Assembly: GCF_003590095.1 (NCBI RefSeq)
Contig: NC_039479.1
Location: 6,386,001 to 6,450,000, forward strand
Direction: 5' to 3'
Length of the DNA: 64,000 nucleotides
From: Trichoplusia ni
Taxonomy: Eukaryota > Arthropoda > Insecta > Lepidoptera > Noctuidae
Shown one piece after another: positions 1 through 14,375 of this stretch. The notes beneath the pieces are model-generated. The model ran no database searches. It was not told the origin of the DNA and worked only from the letters and a program-made list of their open reading frames with translations. Position numbers and translations under genes: made by a program. Each line of letters begins with the position of its first letter. Position 1 is the first letter of the stretch.

Positions 1-814
1 TAATAATGTTGGACACATGAACAGGCATGCTCATATAACGCTTGTTGTTAAGCATTACAAGCGATAGCATTTTTTTCCTAATTACCGCATCAGAATAACG
101 ATGACAGACCATATTAATTTCACGCCAACAACACGCAGATTAAATATTTGTGTTATTTTGTTAGGAGAGTTCAACGATAAATTTGTTTTGTATTCGATTT
201 CAATGAATACCTTTGTCTATTTTAAGGTGTTTTATAGAAGATTAATAACGAGTGTACATGTGCAGCGCCCAGGGATCTTAGAGGCTGTGTAAGTACCATT
301 AAGTCGTCTGTAATACACCAAGTAAGTATTTGCATGAAAACGACAAGATATTTGCATATGCAAATTACGTTCCGTCTTTATTTGGGCCGCGGACGTTAAC
401 TCTACGTCCTTATGTAAATGCGAGGGCCCGAGCATTCCCGATAGCTGTATCTTAAAACTTCTATTGTTCAAATAACCCAACAAATCAGTTATCGAACATT
501 TATGTTTTCATCATTCAATTCTACAATTATAATTATGAGCGTAGTCAGGCGTAAGCGAAGCGAACAAAAACTAGACATGAATAGGGCGTTAACAAGGCAA
601 AAACCGTACTCTATTACAGCGTTTAATAATGCCATTATAATGCAACCCAACCAGCCGGTCGGGCCCCAAGAAATCGTTCGGAAGAGTACAAGACAAGAGC
701 CGAGCAAACAATAACGACGGCACCGCTCATTTTTGTAGTCGCAAAGGAAAACAATAAAACAAAGAGAGCGCAAAAACGACACCATACACGCAAGCGGAGC
801 TCTCGAAAAATAGC

Positions 815-960
815 AGCGGCACACACGCGACGCGCCGCGATGCCAGCCCCGAGCGAGCGGCGGCAGGGCCCAGCGCGGCCCGCACACATGCACAGCCAGC
901 ACAGCTCACCCTCGCACTCGCCGAGGCATCCGTGCGTGAACCCGGCCGCCTCGCTAGCCT
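815..960. other. CpG-rich patch near the left end
   Basis: GC-rich DNA (CGACGCGCCGCGATGCC onward) in AT-rich surroundings. Overlapping short frames exist in several frames on both strands, which is what GC-rich non-coding DNA yields. No protein family is recognisable. Confidence 0.3.
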
Positions 961-3329
961 GTGTACATACATGGCTACGTACTTATTACCGGTACGTGTG
1001 TTGCGGACTGCGGTATCCATTACGGCGCGGAAAAAGCGCGCGAACCAACGGTGTGTGTAATTGATTAACAGTTTGAGAACCTGTTGACGACGAGTGACGG
1101 ACGCGGCTTAACACAACCCTCCTCGCCGGAAAGCCTCGTTGATCGCTTTAAAATCTTAATTAATATATGCATGTCATTTCACGTCGAGCGGCTATAACGT
1201 ATTCATTATACGTTGCAATGCGAAAATTTAAATTACGGTTGCTCAAAAGCAATAACTGTTATTTTAATAATGGAATTTAATTACACGTTTTATTGAATGT
1301 TTGTACGTTTCATTGTTGAATCGAAACAACTTTGAAGTCAAATTTTAATGCACGTTTTATGTCTATTTGGCAAGTTTTCAATTAAGTATTTTATTGCGTA
1401 GGATAAGAATGCCACAGCACATTACAATTATGTGTAAATTACTAGAAATAAACAACAGGGAATAGGTATTAAATGTGACGAGGGGCAATAAAGTCAGCGA
1501 ATTGTGTGATGTAGTAATAAAAGTGGTCGGAAAGAAAAAGAATAATTTATAACAATGAAATGGTGTGCGGAGATGTCGCGTCGGCCGCGTCTGCCGCTCC
1601 ACCCTACATCAATAATTCATGCGACATCGCGCCATTGAGAAAGTACTCTGTGATCGCCATACTAATTCAACCATTGAATCACTAAAACATTTCTTTGTGA
1701 TACTCGATTCAATATATACGCACATAATGCCACAATACATTCATTGTTTGGATTTAATAATAAAACGATCAATTACTTCAGACCCATCCAACGAAATAGA
1801 ATAGATAGATTATATTATTGTGAAGGCAACAAATACTAGTTTAATAGTTTATTACATTCCCGGAATACCAAGTTTCAGATTCGTTTGTAGCAGCTTAACA
1901 TGGTTCCATTAATATATTCCTAACACTTATTTAGTTTAATTACAATTATCCGCTTCAAATAAATCATAAACAATTTCGTTCCCAGCATTTTTTGAAGAAA
2001 CATTTTTGTAACAAGTTTTATCTTAATACGGATTTGATGCTAAAAGGACCCAGCTGTTTAGCTTTGACTTGTAAAAATAGCACGCGAGATGGGGTCTGTA
2101 AACACATTCATCCCAAGGGAAGCCTCGAAGTACCCGACTGGATTAATTCGTGTAATTTAAACTCCAATACCAGGAGAATACGAAACTGAGGAGGTATTCA
2201 GCTCGGCGACGTAAAGCTGCTGCCACACAGACGAGTGGAAGCTTAACGCGCCCACAATAAAAATACACATATCAGAAATTCAGCCAATAAAACAAGAATA
2301 TTTAGAAAAATATACTCATATACAAACAAAAATATTTACTTTCAGCACGTGTTTCAAAAAGTTTGTAAATTAAACAGCAAAACACATATCCATTTTATTT
2401 ATATCTTTTACTATTCCAATCAAATCTGTGTACGAGTTGTGAATTTCCAAGTGGCAAGATGACGTTGCGTTTATGACGCTCGTGTGCACGAGCCCCGAGG
2501 GGTGGCGGAGGGAGACAGCGCTCCCGCCGACCTGGAGGAGTAAGGGAGAGGTGGATATTTCATCGACTCCGGCTACAAGATGGCAGACGTTTGCGGTTGA
2601 TAGTTTATAGTTATTGCGAGCGAGTGCGACGTGTCCGGAGCCGCTTTATCACATTGTTAGCGTTGTTATCCGCGTACACCGGATTAAGTGGAGATCACAC
2701 TCGAGCCCTGACTCAACACTCGGACAATGGCTTCCGGTAATAATAGCTTTTAACATTTACACCATTTTTTATGTGTTTACCCTTCTGATTTATGGGCGTC
2801 GTGTTTGCTAAATAAACATTATTTTCTTTGTAATTATCATTTCTGTTCTGAACATAATATAGTATTAAACTTTATGGCGTTTTAATTAAAAACAACGATG
2901 AAGCGCGGTAAGAATTTATTCCCCTCATCTAACAACTTCAAAGGGCGTAGAGGTGTCGCGCGTGAATATAAATCTTCCGCCCCGGGATAAAAGTGGGAAA
3001 GCTCGGGACGGATCTATATAAATGTTGCAATTCGTGCGAGTTCGTGTGATCGATTGCTCTCACTATCGTCGCACTATTTCAAGTACAAGACATCTCATTT
3101 ATTCCTGTCATATTCAAAGCGTTTTTATTTGGCTCGAGGAATTTGTTTCGATAAAAAGATACAGATACTTTTATAAGCAAAGTAAACGTATTATAAACAT
3201 CTGTGCAGTTTATTTAACCTCTCAAGTTATGATACGTGACTTTATTGAAATAAAATGCAATAAATAAATGGAACGAGCTGCGAATCGAACTCGCGACCAC
3301 TCTGAACAATATCTCGCAGATGCGGACTA

Positions 3330-3346
3330 GTACCAGGGGAGCATAA
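3330..3346 (+). promoter_or_regulatory. Bipartite motif copy 1
   Basis: GTACCAGGGGAGCATAA, a full match to GTACCAGG-N3-GCATAA. Function unknown; probably a protein-binding site. Confidence 0.55.
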
Positions 3347-6300
3347 AGCCAAGGAAGATACACGAGCAAGGTGTCGAGCCTTCCGCCATAAATCCACCGG
3401 AGCAAAGAAAGCGTTAACTCTGATTTACCGACATTCGCGTCAGTCGTGACGGGATTGAACGCGCTGCTAACTTGGTTTATTACCAACACAACCGTTAATA
3501 ACTAAAGATATAGTGTACAATATTATTAATACGGGGGACCACCACGAGTGGGAGATTTGTTTTTTTAACGACGCTTAATATTCCGAATGCTGTACAGAAA
3601 CAGATATATCACAAAACATGTAATGACTCACTTCAAAGTCGGCTTCAATGTGTACGAGTATTTCTGAGCGCAACTTTATTGGCGTTAATCGGTCGTCAAT
3701 TCTGATAGATGTAGCAGTAACGTAGGTGATTTAGCGAGGAATCCTCGGCGGGATGTCTCGGGCTCAGATAACTATCGTGACGGATCGCAAAGCTCCGGGA
3801 ATTCTGCGAGCGGACAAAGGAATCGTGGACACGTGACCGGGGCGACGCCGACCCAGCCACCGACCTCACTATTGTTATGATTTAAATTATAATGCCTTCT
3901 TTGTGCACCGAAACACTGTATAGATACGAGATGACATCCACTGAAAATTGCTTCTCAACAGAATTCAATTAAAACTTTATTAATTTTACAAAGAATCTTC
4001 GAAGAAACTTCAATTCGTAGAAACGGTTACGTTGCCAAAGTTACGTTGTAAATTTAACTAATACAATTTATACGAAGATAAAACTCCTAAGTCGGCTTTC
4101 TTCAAAGTCCAATTCAGAGTATTTAGATGAGGATTCTTGAAGAATAAAAGAAACATTTTAATCAGTAAAGTATACAAAACAAAGAACGTTTCATTGCGTG
4201 GCTTAATTCACGTTTAAATCATAAAATGTATTCAAACGCAGTAAATAAACGAGCGCGGAACGGCGTAATGTATAATGTATGTGGTAACTGAAAATAAAGC
4301 CAGCGATTTGTAGTGACTAGCGAGTTATTAGTTAAAAGTAGGGCTGTGTAATTAGAAGCACATTTGGCGGGGCCGCGGGCGCGCCCGGCCATGTGTCCGA
4401 GCGCGCTGCGCCGCGTTCATTAAATAATTAAAACGTACTACTCATGTGCACTCACGCTAATAGCTGTTGTGGAAAAACTCATAGGAAACAAACACCTGGC
4501 GGCCTGCGAGCTGGCGAGATGCGAGGTGGCGGCCAGAGGAGCCGCGCCAAAGTGAATTACATCACTTCAAACAAAGCTCCGCGTTACAATAGTAGCGCCA
4601 CGAGCATTTCGCAGTTCGCAAATTACAGTATTAAAAATTTAAAACCACTATTATAAATGCTTTAGCAACGAAACTACGGACATAGTAACAGTTGTTTTAG
4701 TGCTGGGCCGGACGCCTCATAAAACATTTACTATGCGCACTAGTCACTATACAGACATACAGAACATACATACTGACAATTCTGAAAAGACTTCGTTTAT
4801 CAGATTAAAGTACTTTTCGTTATGTAGATAAGGACAAAGTGATTTATGGAATAATACAATTATTGTTTGTTTAGCATTGTGTCTGTGTTAAGTTGATAAT
4901 GACAATGACCTTGTGGTAAACACGTATGACCCAATTAAGAAACAATCGGAACAATTTAATTATTAGGTGTCAATTTAAATGTTAAGTTATGCAAATTTAT
5001 GAAGACAAAAGTTATACAGCTTTTATAGATAATGGGATGACCAATACTAATTATCGCAACTATCAAAGAACCTTCAATTATATTATTTATCCTCACTGAA
5101 TACGTAAAGCATTCAATAGGAAAATGCTTTGAAGTTCTAGACGAAAATCTCAAAAGAAGAGACGATATAACGCGTGATTCCTTAATTAAATATAAAAAAC
5201 AGAATAGATATTGTATTTGAATAAATTTTCATCATAGACACGAAGAGTAGGTTCTTACTCTCGAATAAACGAGTCAAGTTGATAAATAAACTATTATTTT
5301 GATATACATCACATTTATGTAGTCTTAGTACAAGCCAAGGTCATTTTTCGAATAAAACAAAGCGTGGTGCGAGAGAAAACAAAAGCGAAACGGAATGTAG
5401 AGTAGTAAATAATGATTTATTTTTATGTTCGCCCGCCGGACCACCGCTAAGACAACACAAATTCAAGAAATAATTCCAAGCCAATATGAAGGCTCGCCGC
5501 AAAGATAATTTCATAAGATAACACCGAACTAATAGATCAGATGGATTGTATCTGTTCAGATTTAACTAATTGCGTTTTGTAACTACGTTTTCATTGAAGA
5601 CATTATCGTGTTTTATCGCGAGTACCGTTATTACAATTCTACAGCTGTACTCGTTGACAGCTACACTTAACATTGTGTAAAGCCAGTCTCGTTTATTACT
5701 TTTCGTAGTTTCGTTTATTTCTTGTTCTGTTTGTACAATAAATTTGTGTAACTGCAACATTAATTAATGTCGCCGTAGGATGGAAGTCGGCAGTTACCGT
5801 CACGGTGTCTGATAATCGTAGAGTACTTAATACACCGGCTGCGTAGCTACGCGGCTCCAATAGCAATTTCCTGGACGAGCAGCAACGCAAATGGCCGACT
5901 TCTCTCTAACGAAATTACCTCCTCGTGTTTATTTTAGTACCTCGTTTAATCAAACTGCACGGCGAGACTCATTTCTATGAAATATTATTGCTACAAAGAT
6001 TGAATATTTATCTCTATGGACTGACAAATTCAAGTGACCATAAATTAAACTTTTATCACTCGAATTAAAGTGATACATCTACCACAAAAATATTTTATTT
6101 TAAATTAGAGCAATAAATATTGCAAAAGCCATTAGTTGAGGCGAGCGTACGTCGGCGCGCAGCAGCGACCGACCTCTTTATATTCTCGACGAGACAATAA
6201 AATCTTCGGCTATAAACCGTGTCGCCTCACGACGTCACTTTATCTACACTAAAATGAATCAATCAGCCATCAACGGTTTACTTTCGGTTTATCGCGCCGT

Positions 6301-6654
6301 GTTCATATTGGAACGATGAAATCACAGATTGTGTCTGCGATCGGTGCGCTCCGACACTCGCTTCGACGAAATATCTGCACCTAGAGCGCTTGCAAACAAT
6401 TCGCAGCGCGGCTATTAGCCGCATCGAATAGGTCAAAGCGGCAATAACGTTCGAGATAAGGATGTATCTCACGTCGCCTCGCGCCGCCTGTAATTTAATG
6501 TCGTTTCAAAATAGCAGCAGTAAATAGTAATTCGCGTCAGTCAGCCGTTATTGTTATGAGTGCTAATGCGCTAAGTCAGCGTTAATGCTGGCCTAATGCC
6601 CGGCTGTGTTCAGCTGAATGGCCGCTGATGTAAGTCGTTTAGCGAGACCACCGC

Positions 6655-6683
6655 GACAATGGCGCGGACATTAAAGTTCACAC
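6655..6683 (+). promoter_or_regulatory. Duplicated regulatory-like element, copy A
   Basis: GACAATGGCGCGGACATTAA followed by AGTTCACAC. It shares the GACAAT, GGCG and TAAAGTTCACAC parts in the same order with 6988-7019. TAAAGTTCA resembles a nuclear-receptor (HNF4-type CAAAGTTCA) site. Confidence 0.35.
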
Positions 6684-6987
6684 GCATCGCCGGCTCCGCA
6701 AACAATGACACGGAATAACTTTTTTACATCACAACTCGTAATTTATAATAAATTTACTGCCGCGGAACCGTTGCTCAAGCGTGTAAATTTGCTTTGCGAT
6801 AACATAAGTACTTGTGTAAATAAGTATGTCGTTTGCTCATGAAAACTACATTTTTGTGTTGTTTTTATAACTGTTTGCGAGTGTTTCTAGCTCATCAAAC
6901 AAGCGTGCCTAGCTGTAACACGTGATATTCGTGACGTTTTGCAGAGGGTGGCAGAATGTGGTCGCCGAGGCGCGTCGTTTGTCCGTG

Positions 6988-7019
6988 GACAATAAAGGCG
7001 GCCATAATAAAGTTCACAC
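6988..7019 (+). promoter_or_regulatory. Duplicated regulatory-like element, copy B
   Basis: GACAATAAAGGCGGCCATAA followed by TAAAGTTCACAC, the partner of the element at 6655-6683. The two differ by a 3-nt insertion and a few substitutions. Confidence 0.35.
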
Positions 7020-7503
7020 ATGTCGTGCGCGCACCGCAAAGAGAATAAAACTCTCACCTGCCCGGCCAGTTCTGTCTTACCTGCAACAGATAAAAATATA
7101 CAGTTAGTGGATGCTGCACTGGAAGCGTGAAATATTTTGTAAATAAGTCTTGCAAAGCGCCCGCAAAAATAGGTTTCCAGTGTTTATTTTGTGGCTTGTT
7201 GTTGAAGCTAGGGATTAGATGGACATGTAACGCATTTTTTATGTGCTTTATTTTGCTAACTGGTAACAAACTGTAAAAACAAATTGTTTTTCTTTCAATA
7301 AAACTATTTATGTTCGATAATAAAAGTTTACCTCCGTAAGATATGAAAAGTATAAATAAATACATAAGTAAAACTGGTAAAATGAGTTTATTTAAAGTAT
7401 AACCTTTTAAAATTAACTTTATGTGTAAAAGTGTAAAATTAAACAGTTGTGCAATAAAATGGTTAAGACTAAATTTATAAGCCATCACAAACAAAAGCAG
7501 TTT

Positions 7504-7520
7504 GTACCAGGCGAGCATAA
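7504..7520 (+). promoter_or_regulatory. Bipartite motif copy 2
   Basis: GTACCAGGCGAGCATAA, a full match, differing from copy 1 only in the spacer. Confidence 0.55.
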
Positions 7521-9856
7521 AAACGAGGAGCGCGCGGTAGTTGTGCCGCCATTTGCATGGCGTCCAGGATATTGCGATCGGGCACAGCGGTGCTCTGAGC
7601 AGCAGAAATAAAGGGAACGCGGCGCCTTCCGTGCCCGTCGACAAATGGACCGGCGCGCGGCGGTAGTGCACTGCTTTTGTCACCCGGCGAGGCCGCGTCC
7701 GTGCCACGATTAAACGAACGTCCTTTCCTAAATTACTACAAAACAGATGCCGAAAATGCATGGATTCACTTTACACTTTATATTTTGAAAATATTAAAGA
7801 CTTAATTGCATTCAAGATCAGTTTTATGAGTGACGTCATTGAGGCAGATTTGACGGTCGTTGGAGCCATTCCAAGTGAACATAAACACAAATAGGTTTAG
7901 CTGGTTTAGGAGTGTTCTTTGTTTTATATTCAACTCTCGTACTTACTTATTTTTTTAGTTCGAACAAATGTAATCACAAAATACGCCGTGTTTATCTCGA
8001 TTTATTATAATGGTTGTTGTCGTAAAATAGCTACATAATACGCTAGTGTATTACACTGAAGTCTTTATAACTCTGTGAATACGTATTGAAGAGTAAAGTT
8101 AGCAGCTGTCACTTTGGAAACGGAAGATTTATCGGCACTTATAACAGGCGTGTTATGTTCGTTTGACGTTTGGGTTCCCTACATTAGTCTAACGCGGTTT
8201 ACGAGCCAAACGTGACACAAATGAAACGTCGTTCCGTCAAACAACAAAAGCTAACAGGATAATGTGAAATATAAATATTTTTCGTCAAAGACATTACTGG
8301 CACATCCGACATACTTATACCGACGGCTATACACACAACCACGTGGATAATGCGACTAATTATGTGATTAATCAATCATCAACCCACTATCAAGTTGTTA
8401 TCTAATAAAGCATTCCTAATTTACTGTCTTTCATAGCATGAGAAATGTTTGAACAAATGACAAATTGAACACAAACCGATTATTTAAGAGTGTCCGTCAA
8501 GTATTTAATAATCAATTAGTGATGACCACATAATAACATCCGCATTAGTGTAGAATTATTTTTAAATTTAAATAAAACCTCTTTGTTGTATTTTGAATGT
8601 GGCATGTCAGATGTCTGTGCTCGCTCTTGTGTAAAACTTAGCTGCGATAGACTATGAATTGTTAAAGAAAGTTGGCGTCTTTTCATTTGTAATTTATGGT
8701 CGTGTGTCAACGCGGCATTGTGTGCGAAAGCATGTTAATGATACAAGCATACAAATTATGCGCCTTTCAAGTGTTTAACTCACGTACTCAAGAAACTAAC
8801 CTATTATCGCCTCTCATAAAAATACATTATTTATCGCACATTTTATTGAAACACATTTACTAATGTCAAATGTATAATTTATATGACATTTATTTCAATA
8901 GCTTGCCACTTCTTGCGAAAAACGTTAATCGTGATGGAACAAAGTAACTTGTAACAAACTATAAACGGCTGTAGGCTATTGCATAGTTAATTTAATGAAG
9001 TTGACTATTAGATTAACTACTTTATAGAGACTACTTAACCGCAATTGATAGTGGCGTCATTATTTCTGCAATAATGGTACTACTTAGTATCCGAGATTTA
9101 TTAGGATAACAGAAACTGGTTACAGTCTGTTCGTAACTATAACATGATATTCTAAGAGTCACTGACTCGTTGTACTTTATTTATTTGAAGGTCACGACCA
9201 GAGCTTTATATTCGGTCAATATTAAAGATACATATTTTTTATAAGTATGCAAAAAGTCTATTAAAGCTACTCGTGGGACATTGAAAGATCAACAACTGAA
9301 TTAATTAAAAGATCTTAATTTCGTTGTTAAAAAAATACCACCCACTAATATAATAAGTAAGGATTGAGTCACTCAGTACCTGTGTATGTCCTGCATTCGT
9401 CAATAAGTTTAATGTTTTTGGCATATTGTAAGTACCGCAATATTTATAGGGTATTAAACGTTTTCAGTATAATAGAGCCCCACACTGACGCTAAGCTATT
9501 GAGAAACATTACACAGTGTAATAAATATTCATACCAAGACGATATCGCATAATTTATACAATACGCAATCTATTGTTTTGGAATTTCCGTTATCTTCAAT
9601 GCTGGTATTACTTTGTTTTGAAAAGTTCTCAGAGAAATATTCATGTTCAGATGTTTTTCTATGATCTGTTTAACATAATACATACTTGTAATTTATAACC
9701 TGGCTAGAATAGAATATAAAATCAGCTAGTGCCGTTATAAAAATACTATGACTTGTATTGTAAAACGTTAGAAGTCACAAATGAATATCAATCAATCGTT
9801 TAGGCTGGGGCAGCATACGAGTATAAGAGCATAGCCATTAGTGTCGAAACTGTGCA

Positions 9857-9873
9857 GTACCAGGGGTCCATCA
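9857..9873 (+). promoter_or_regulatory. Bipartite motif copy 3
   Basis: GTACCAGGGGTCCATCA; left half exact, right half keeps CAT. It lies beside a GC-rich patch (9896-9945). Confidence 0.45.
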
Positions 9874-12800
9874 AATGGAGAGGCAATCTAGTCGGACGCA
9901 GCGGCGGGCCGCGGTCACCGAGCCAATTACTGCGGCGCGTCAGCACTGATTTATGGTATAATGGCCAATCGCGGACTCGACGCCGACGCCTACATTGTTT
10001 AAATGCCCCAGCATGGCTCGCTCGCTGACTAATGACTATTATATTAAATACTCCCCTTAACAAATAATGGCCATATTTATTGCAAGACTAGAATTACTGT
10101 AGAGCAATAAAACATGTCAAATTCAATTATGTTAGTACGTGTTGACTATTGTCGTCTCTTCACAGAACTTTAGTTTGTGATCAATCAACATAAACTAAAT
10201 ATTCACCAAACCTGAGATAATTCGGTTATCAGCTATCGTTTTGTTAGGCAAGTACTCGATCAATGATATCGTGGGATACAGCTGATTCCACTGACCGCTT
10301 TATACAGTAATTTAAACCAAATTATGTATAATTATCATTACAACTACCTGCTATTAGTTTTTATCCCAACTGCCGCGGGCGTAAATGACCAACTAGATAT
10401 AATTAAGTGTTCAATTTATAAATTAACGGAGCAAACAGGTTTTTATTTGAAAACGAGTCGCGCCTCTCAATGGTACTTCGCAGGAAATAAATAATCGTCC
10501 GGCGATCGGTAAACTGTGGGTAATTACTGTACGTAACTGTAAGTAAAACTACGTCGGATATCGATTTATGCGGCGTGCACACCATAACTTAGATATCTGT
10601 TTGATAACAACTGCTTGATAAGAGAGGAAGAACGTTGAAAACGCATAAAATTATATGATTTATTCACAAATCGCGTATAATACAGCAGGCCCCGTCGGTA
10701 AGGGTCGAGGCAAAATTAAATTACGACGCTGTGTCGGTCATAATAAACGTAATAATAATAGTCTTACAAATAACTTAATGCTTACCTGTTCCGATATCGA
10801 CATTGATGCTTATCCGTTCAAATTAATTAATAAAATGTACTTTTACAGATACACAATCAGTTTTAAATTGACAAGGAGGAACTATGTCACTGTAAATGGG
10901 TTTCTCTAAATTAAATAAGCGCCATTGATTGTTATATCATGAAAATATTGATTTTATCACACCCTAATACTACTTTATCATTAAATACTACGATGGCATT
11001 GATAAGATATCAGCGAATCAAGTCAGCACCACACAATTCCGAATATTCAGTGTTAAAACATACTCTTACGACTAATAGTCGACAAGTCAAGCTTAAATGA
11101 CGATATATATGCAAATGTGTGAATAATTTAAGCCATTTACAATTCCCGCATTTATAAGCAGTCTTAAATAATAAAATTGTAACATAATAATTAAGATGAG
11201 CATAGATAAAATTGGACGGGTTAGCACCTAAACTTCGTAATTGAATAAACCGGTTGCCATAATCGATTTGAGCTAAAACATTTAAATTTTAGCTCTGCTT
11301 GGCTTGTGTTTACGATAAAAAAGATATGTTTTTATTTATATTCTACAATAAAACTTATTCTTTTACTAATTAGCGGCTAGAATTTTTATTGCATTTTTTA
11401 CGATACCCTGTAAGCTAGGAACAAATATGTAAATAAAACTTAGTACAGCCGAACATGTAACTATTTGATGTCTATTTTTATCTCAAGACCATAAAAACGC
11501 CAATAAACATTTGTCTTAATCTGTTTTCGGTTCGATTAATTTTTTATCGATTGATATTACGTATTGTAATTTTTTATTTCTTGATTATTGTTGTCAGAAG
11601 GTAACTCGAATAGATTAAATACTATTTTTTATCGAATATAATTTAATCGATTCGTGATTAGGTAAAACGTATCGGTACATCCATTTTAATGATGTTCAAT
11701 AATAAAGTCTTTGGTATATGAAGCGTAAGATTATATTTCCTTTCGCCTTAACGACCGCGCCATTTATATCGAGTTGACATTTTTATGGAAAACTTCCTAA
11801 CCGATCGGTTCCGAGAAGCACATGTCATGTTTCGATAACTTATTTATTTTTTGTGTTCGTTGATCGGTTGCACGCGATGTGACGTGCTCGCGGCCAGTTG
11901 CCGATGTAACCGCATCTTGGGCGATTATTCACGCGATTTCAATTATCTGTATGCCAATTTGTATAATTATTAAGGGCGTGTTATAAAAACTTTGCTCCTC
12001 TGTGTCTATGCTCGCCGAGTACCGGAGTCATGTGAACCGTCTGGTGTTGCGGCATTACGCATATTATTAGCTGGGGGATAGGGCTGCCCTTTATATAACC
12101 CTAGACAGATTTAATCATGTTTTATGTTCACTACATCCAAGATAAATTACGCGACCCCGAAAGATAAGGTATCTAGCAGATATTTTACGTAAGAATATAA
12201 ATAATTATGTTTTATAATAAACAATTGTTTGATTTAGCTTCAAAAGGCCAAGATACGAATCTTTGAATCTATTAACAATTAATTAATTACCTTTATTAAT
12301 AACATTTATGTCAGTGGGAACATAAAAAGCAAAATGTATTGCATAAAATTATGCTTTTAAACTTCAGAAGACATCAACAATGTTTTTGTTCTTTTATAAT
12401 AGGTCGAATAATATTGCTAAGATAAAAAAGAACGTGCACTGTTTAAATATTGTCACAACAAGTATCTGCTCGGGTATTATTACATTGCAGAGAAGTTAAA
12501 ACAATTTTGCTGTATTGTAATCGATATTATTGCACTTTTAACTTTAGTATTCCAGTCCCAATAGCCAGACCTTTTTTGTTCGACGGCTCTTTTAACACAA
12601 TAGCATTTTTTGCGTATCCGTTGGCAAAAGTATACAATATCCAATAACAATGTTAAAAAACTAAACGCTGTGAATATTGTATAACCTTTTCATATGAACG
12701 CAGTTTTATTTATTCAAATTGCGCTTGTGATTCGATTAAAAGCCGATATAATATAACTTTTAGTTAAAAAGACTTGGAATTGTCCCTTAATACGTTCAAC

Positions 12801-13082
12801 TCACACCGATTAGCTACTTAACGATGCCTGAATTTAAGCTATTTTAATTAGCGCATTTACAAAGCCAGATTCTCGTAAATAGTGAAATGACAACCCTGTT
12901 CACTCGGTATTTTCATTAAAGAAGCCGTCTCATTAAAGACGTGCCATTCGGCTGAGCCCCTGGTGGCAATTAACGCGGTACAAAACTTTATTCAGTTGTC
13001 GCTTCGCCGCGAGCCGTGATGGCTGAGGAAATTATTCTCAGCCAAGCCGCGTATTGCGCGCCATTTGACTAACGTCTCGCCT

Positions 13083-13099
13083 CGCTGTTACCCTGGTAC
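13083..13099 (-). promoter_or_regulatory. Bipartite motif copy 4
   Basis: On the minus strand GTACCAGGGTAACAGCG; left half exact, right half keeps only CA at the expected spacing. Confidence 0.35.
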
Positions 13100-14358
13100 C
13101 TATTACGCTGTATGACTCTTTGCAGTTTCTGTTAATAAAGGAAACATAATATTATTTTCATTGCTGGATTGTTTGGCGCATTACAGTTTTTGGCAGAATC
13201 TACTCTGTTTGTAACATGAAACATTTTCAAGAATTTGTAAAAACCAGTATCTTTTGTAAAATTATCAAGTAGGCTTTGATAAAAATATATTTTCTAGATG
13301 TAAAAATATGAAATGTATTAACATTTTTCAATAAATAAATACATGAGCCTCCGAAGCATACTATTTTATTTTACGAGGCCTCTTTTAATTGCATAAAAAA
13401 TGCAAGAAAATTAATCACATCCATCCATTAAACGTACTCTCAAACTTAGCTCTTTAATATTTACAAAATTATTTTTTTCTTAAAGAGTACCTCCGTAGTA
13501 CATTTATAAGCTGATATCCCCTCATTTTATCAAAGCAAAAATAATTAATTGATTTCTGAAAATGACAGCATAACACGATGCATACAAATATGTACATAAT
13601 TAAGTCAATTTGCTGAGTCGTTTTACCAGCTGGTATATTTCATGTGTTTATCAGATTGCGTCACATTTCGCGTTGCACGCTTGATAAAAATAAAATGTCA
13701 GTTTATTTTCATCCGTGAACGGAGGACGGTACGAGTGGCACAGTTACTGCGCTACACCGATGTATTTATTTCAGCAAAAAATCTACACTGCTGCTTGGAT
13801 GTACTTAATTGAAAAGAATTGGCGTTGGCAACCGAGTTTACTAGTGAACAAACGTGTTATTATTTTATCCGTGTGCGTTCATAGAATCAGTTATGATGAC
13901 TTTCGTATTGGGGTTTATTTGTTGTTGCTGTTTCATTTTTTGTTGCTGTTGGTTTATCGTTAATCATGCTATATAGCAGGCTTTTTTATAAGGTCTTCAT
14001 TAAGAAACTATATATGACCATTTAAAATTGGCGTAAAATACAGAGCATATGATTGTATGTAAATATTGTTATACGTACGGAAAAATATCTTGAAAATGAA
14101 AACAATTATATGAATTACATACCAAGAAAGAAAACTAAAAACCTACACACAAACAAGATACAAAAGAGCAAAACGTACAAAGCAATCTTATAAAGGCAAC
14201 AACAATTACGACACAGCCATGTTAACCGCGTCGTTACGTATAGAAGTCGTGTTACCTAAATTAGCCTCTAAATCTAACATCAATGTCGTTCATTGTTGGG
14301 ACAACAAGTGGGACGCACGTCAAACGGCGCACAATTATAGATGCGCAATCATTCGTGC

Positions 14359-14375
14359 TCATGTTCTCCTGGTAC
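14359..14375 (-). promoter_or_regulatory. Bipartite motif copy 5
   Basis: Minus strand GTACCAGGAGAACATGA; left half exact, right half ACATGA. Confidence 0.4.

Noticed and set aside
3265..3360. tRNA-like B box (GAGTTCGATTCGC on the minus strand)
   Set aside because: No A box at the right distance and no cloverleaf can be drawn; at most a tRNA-derived SINE trace.
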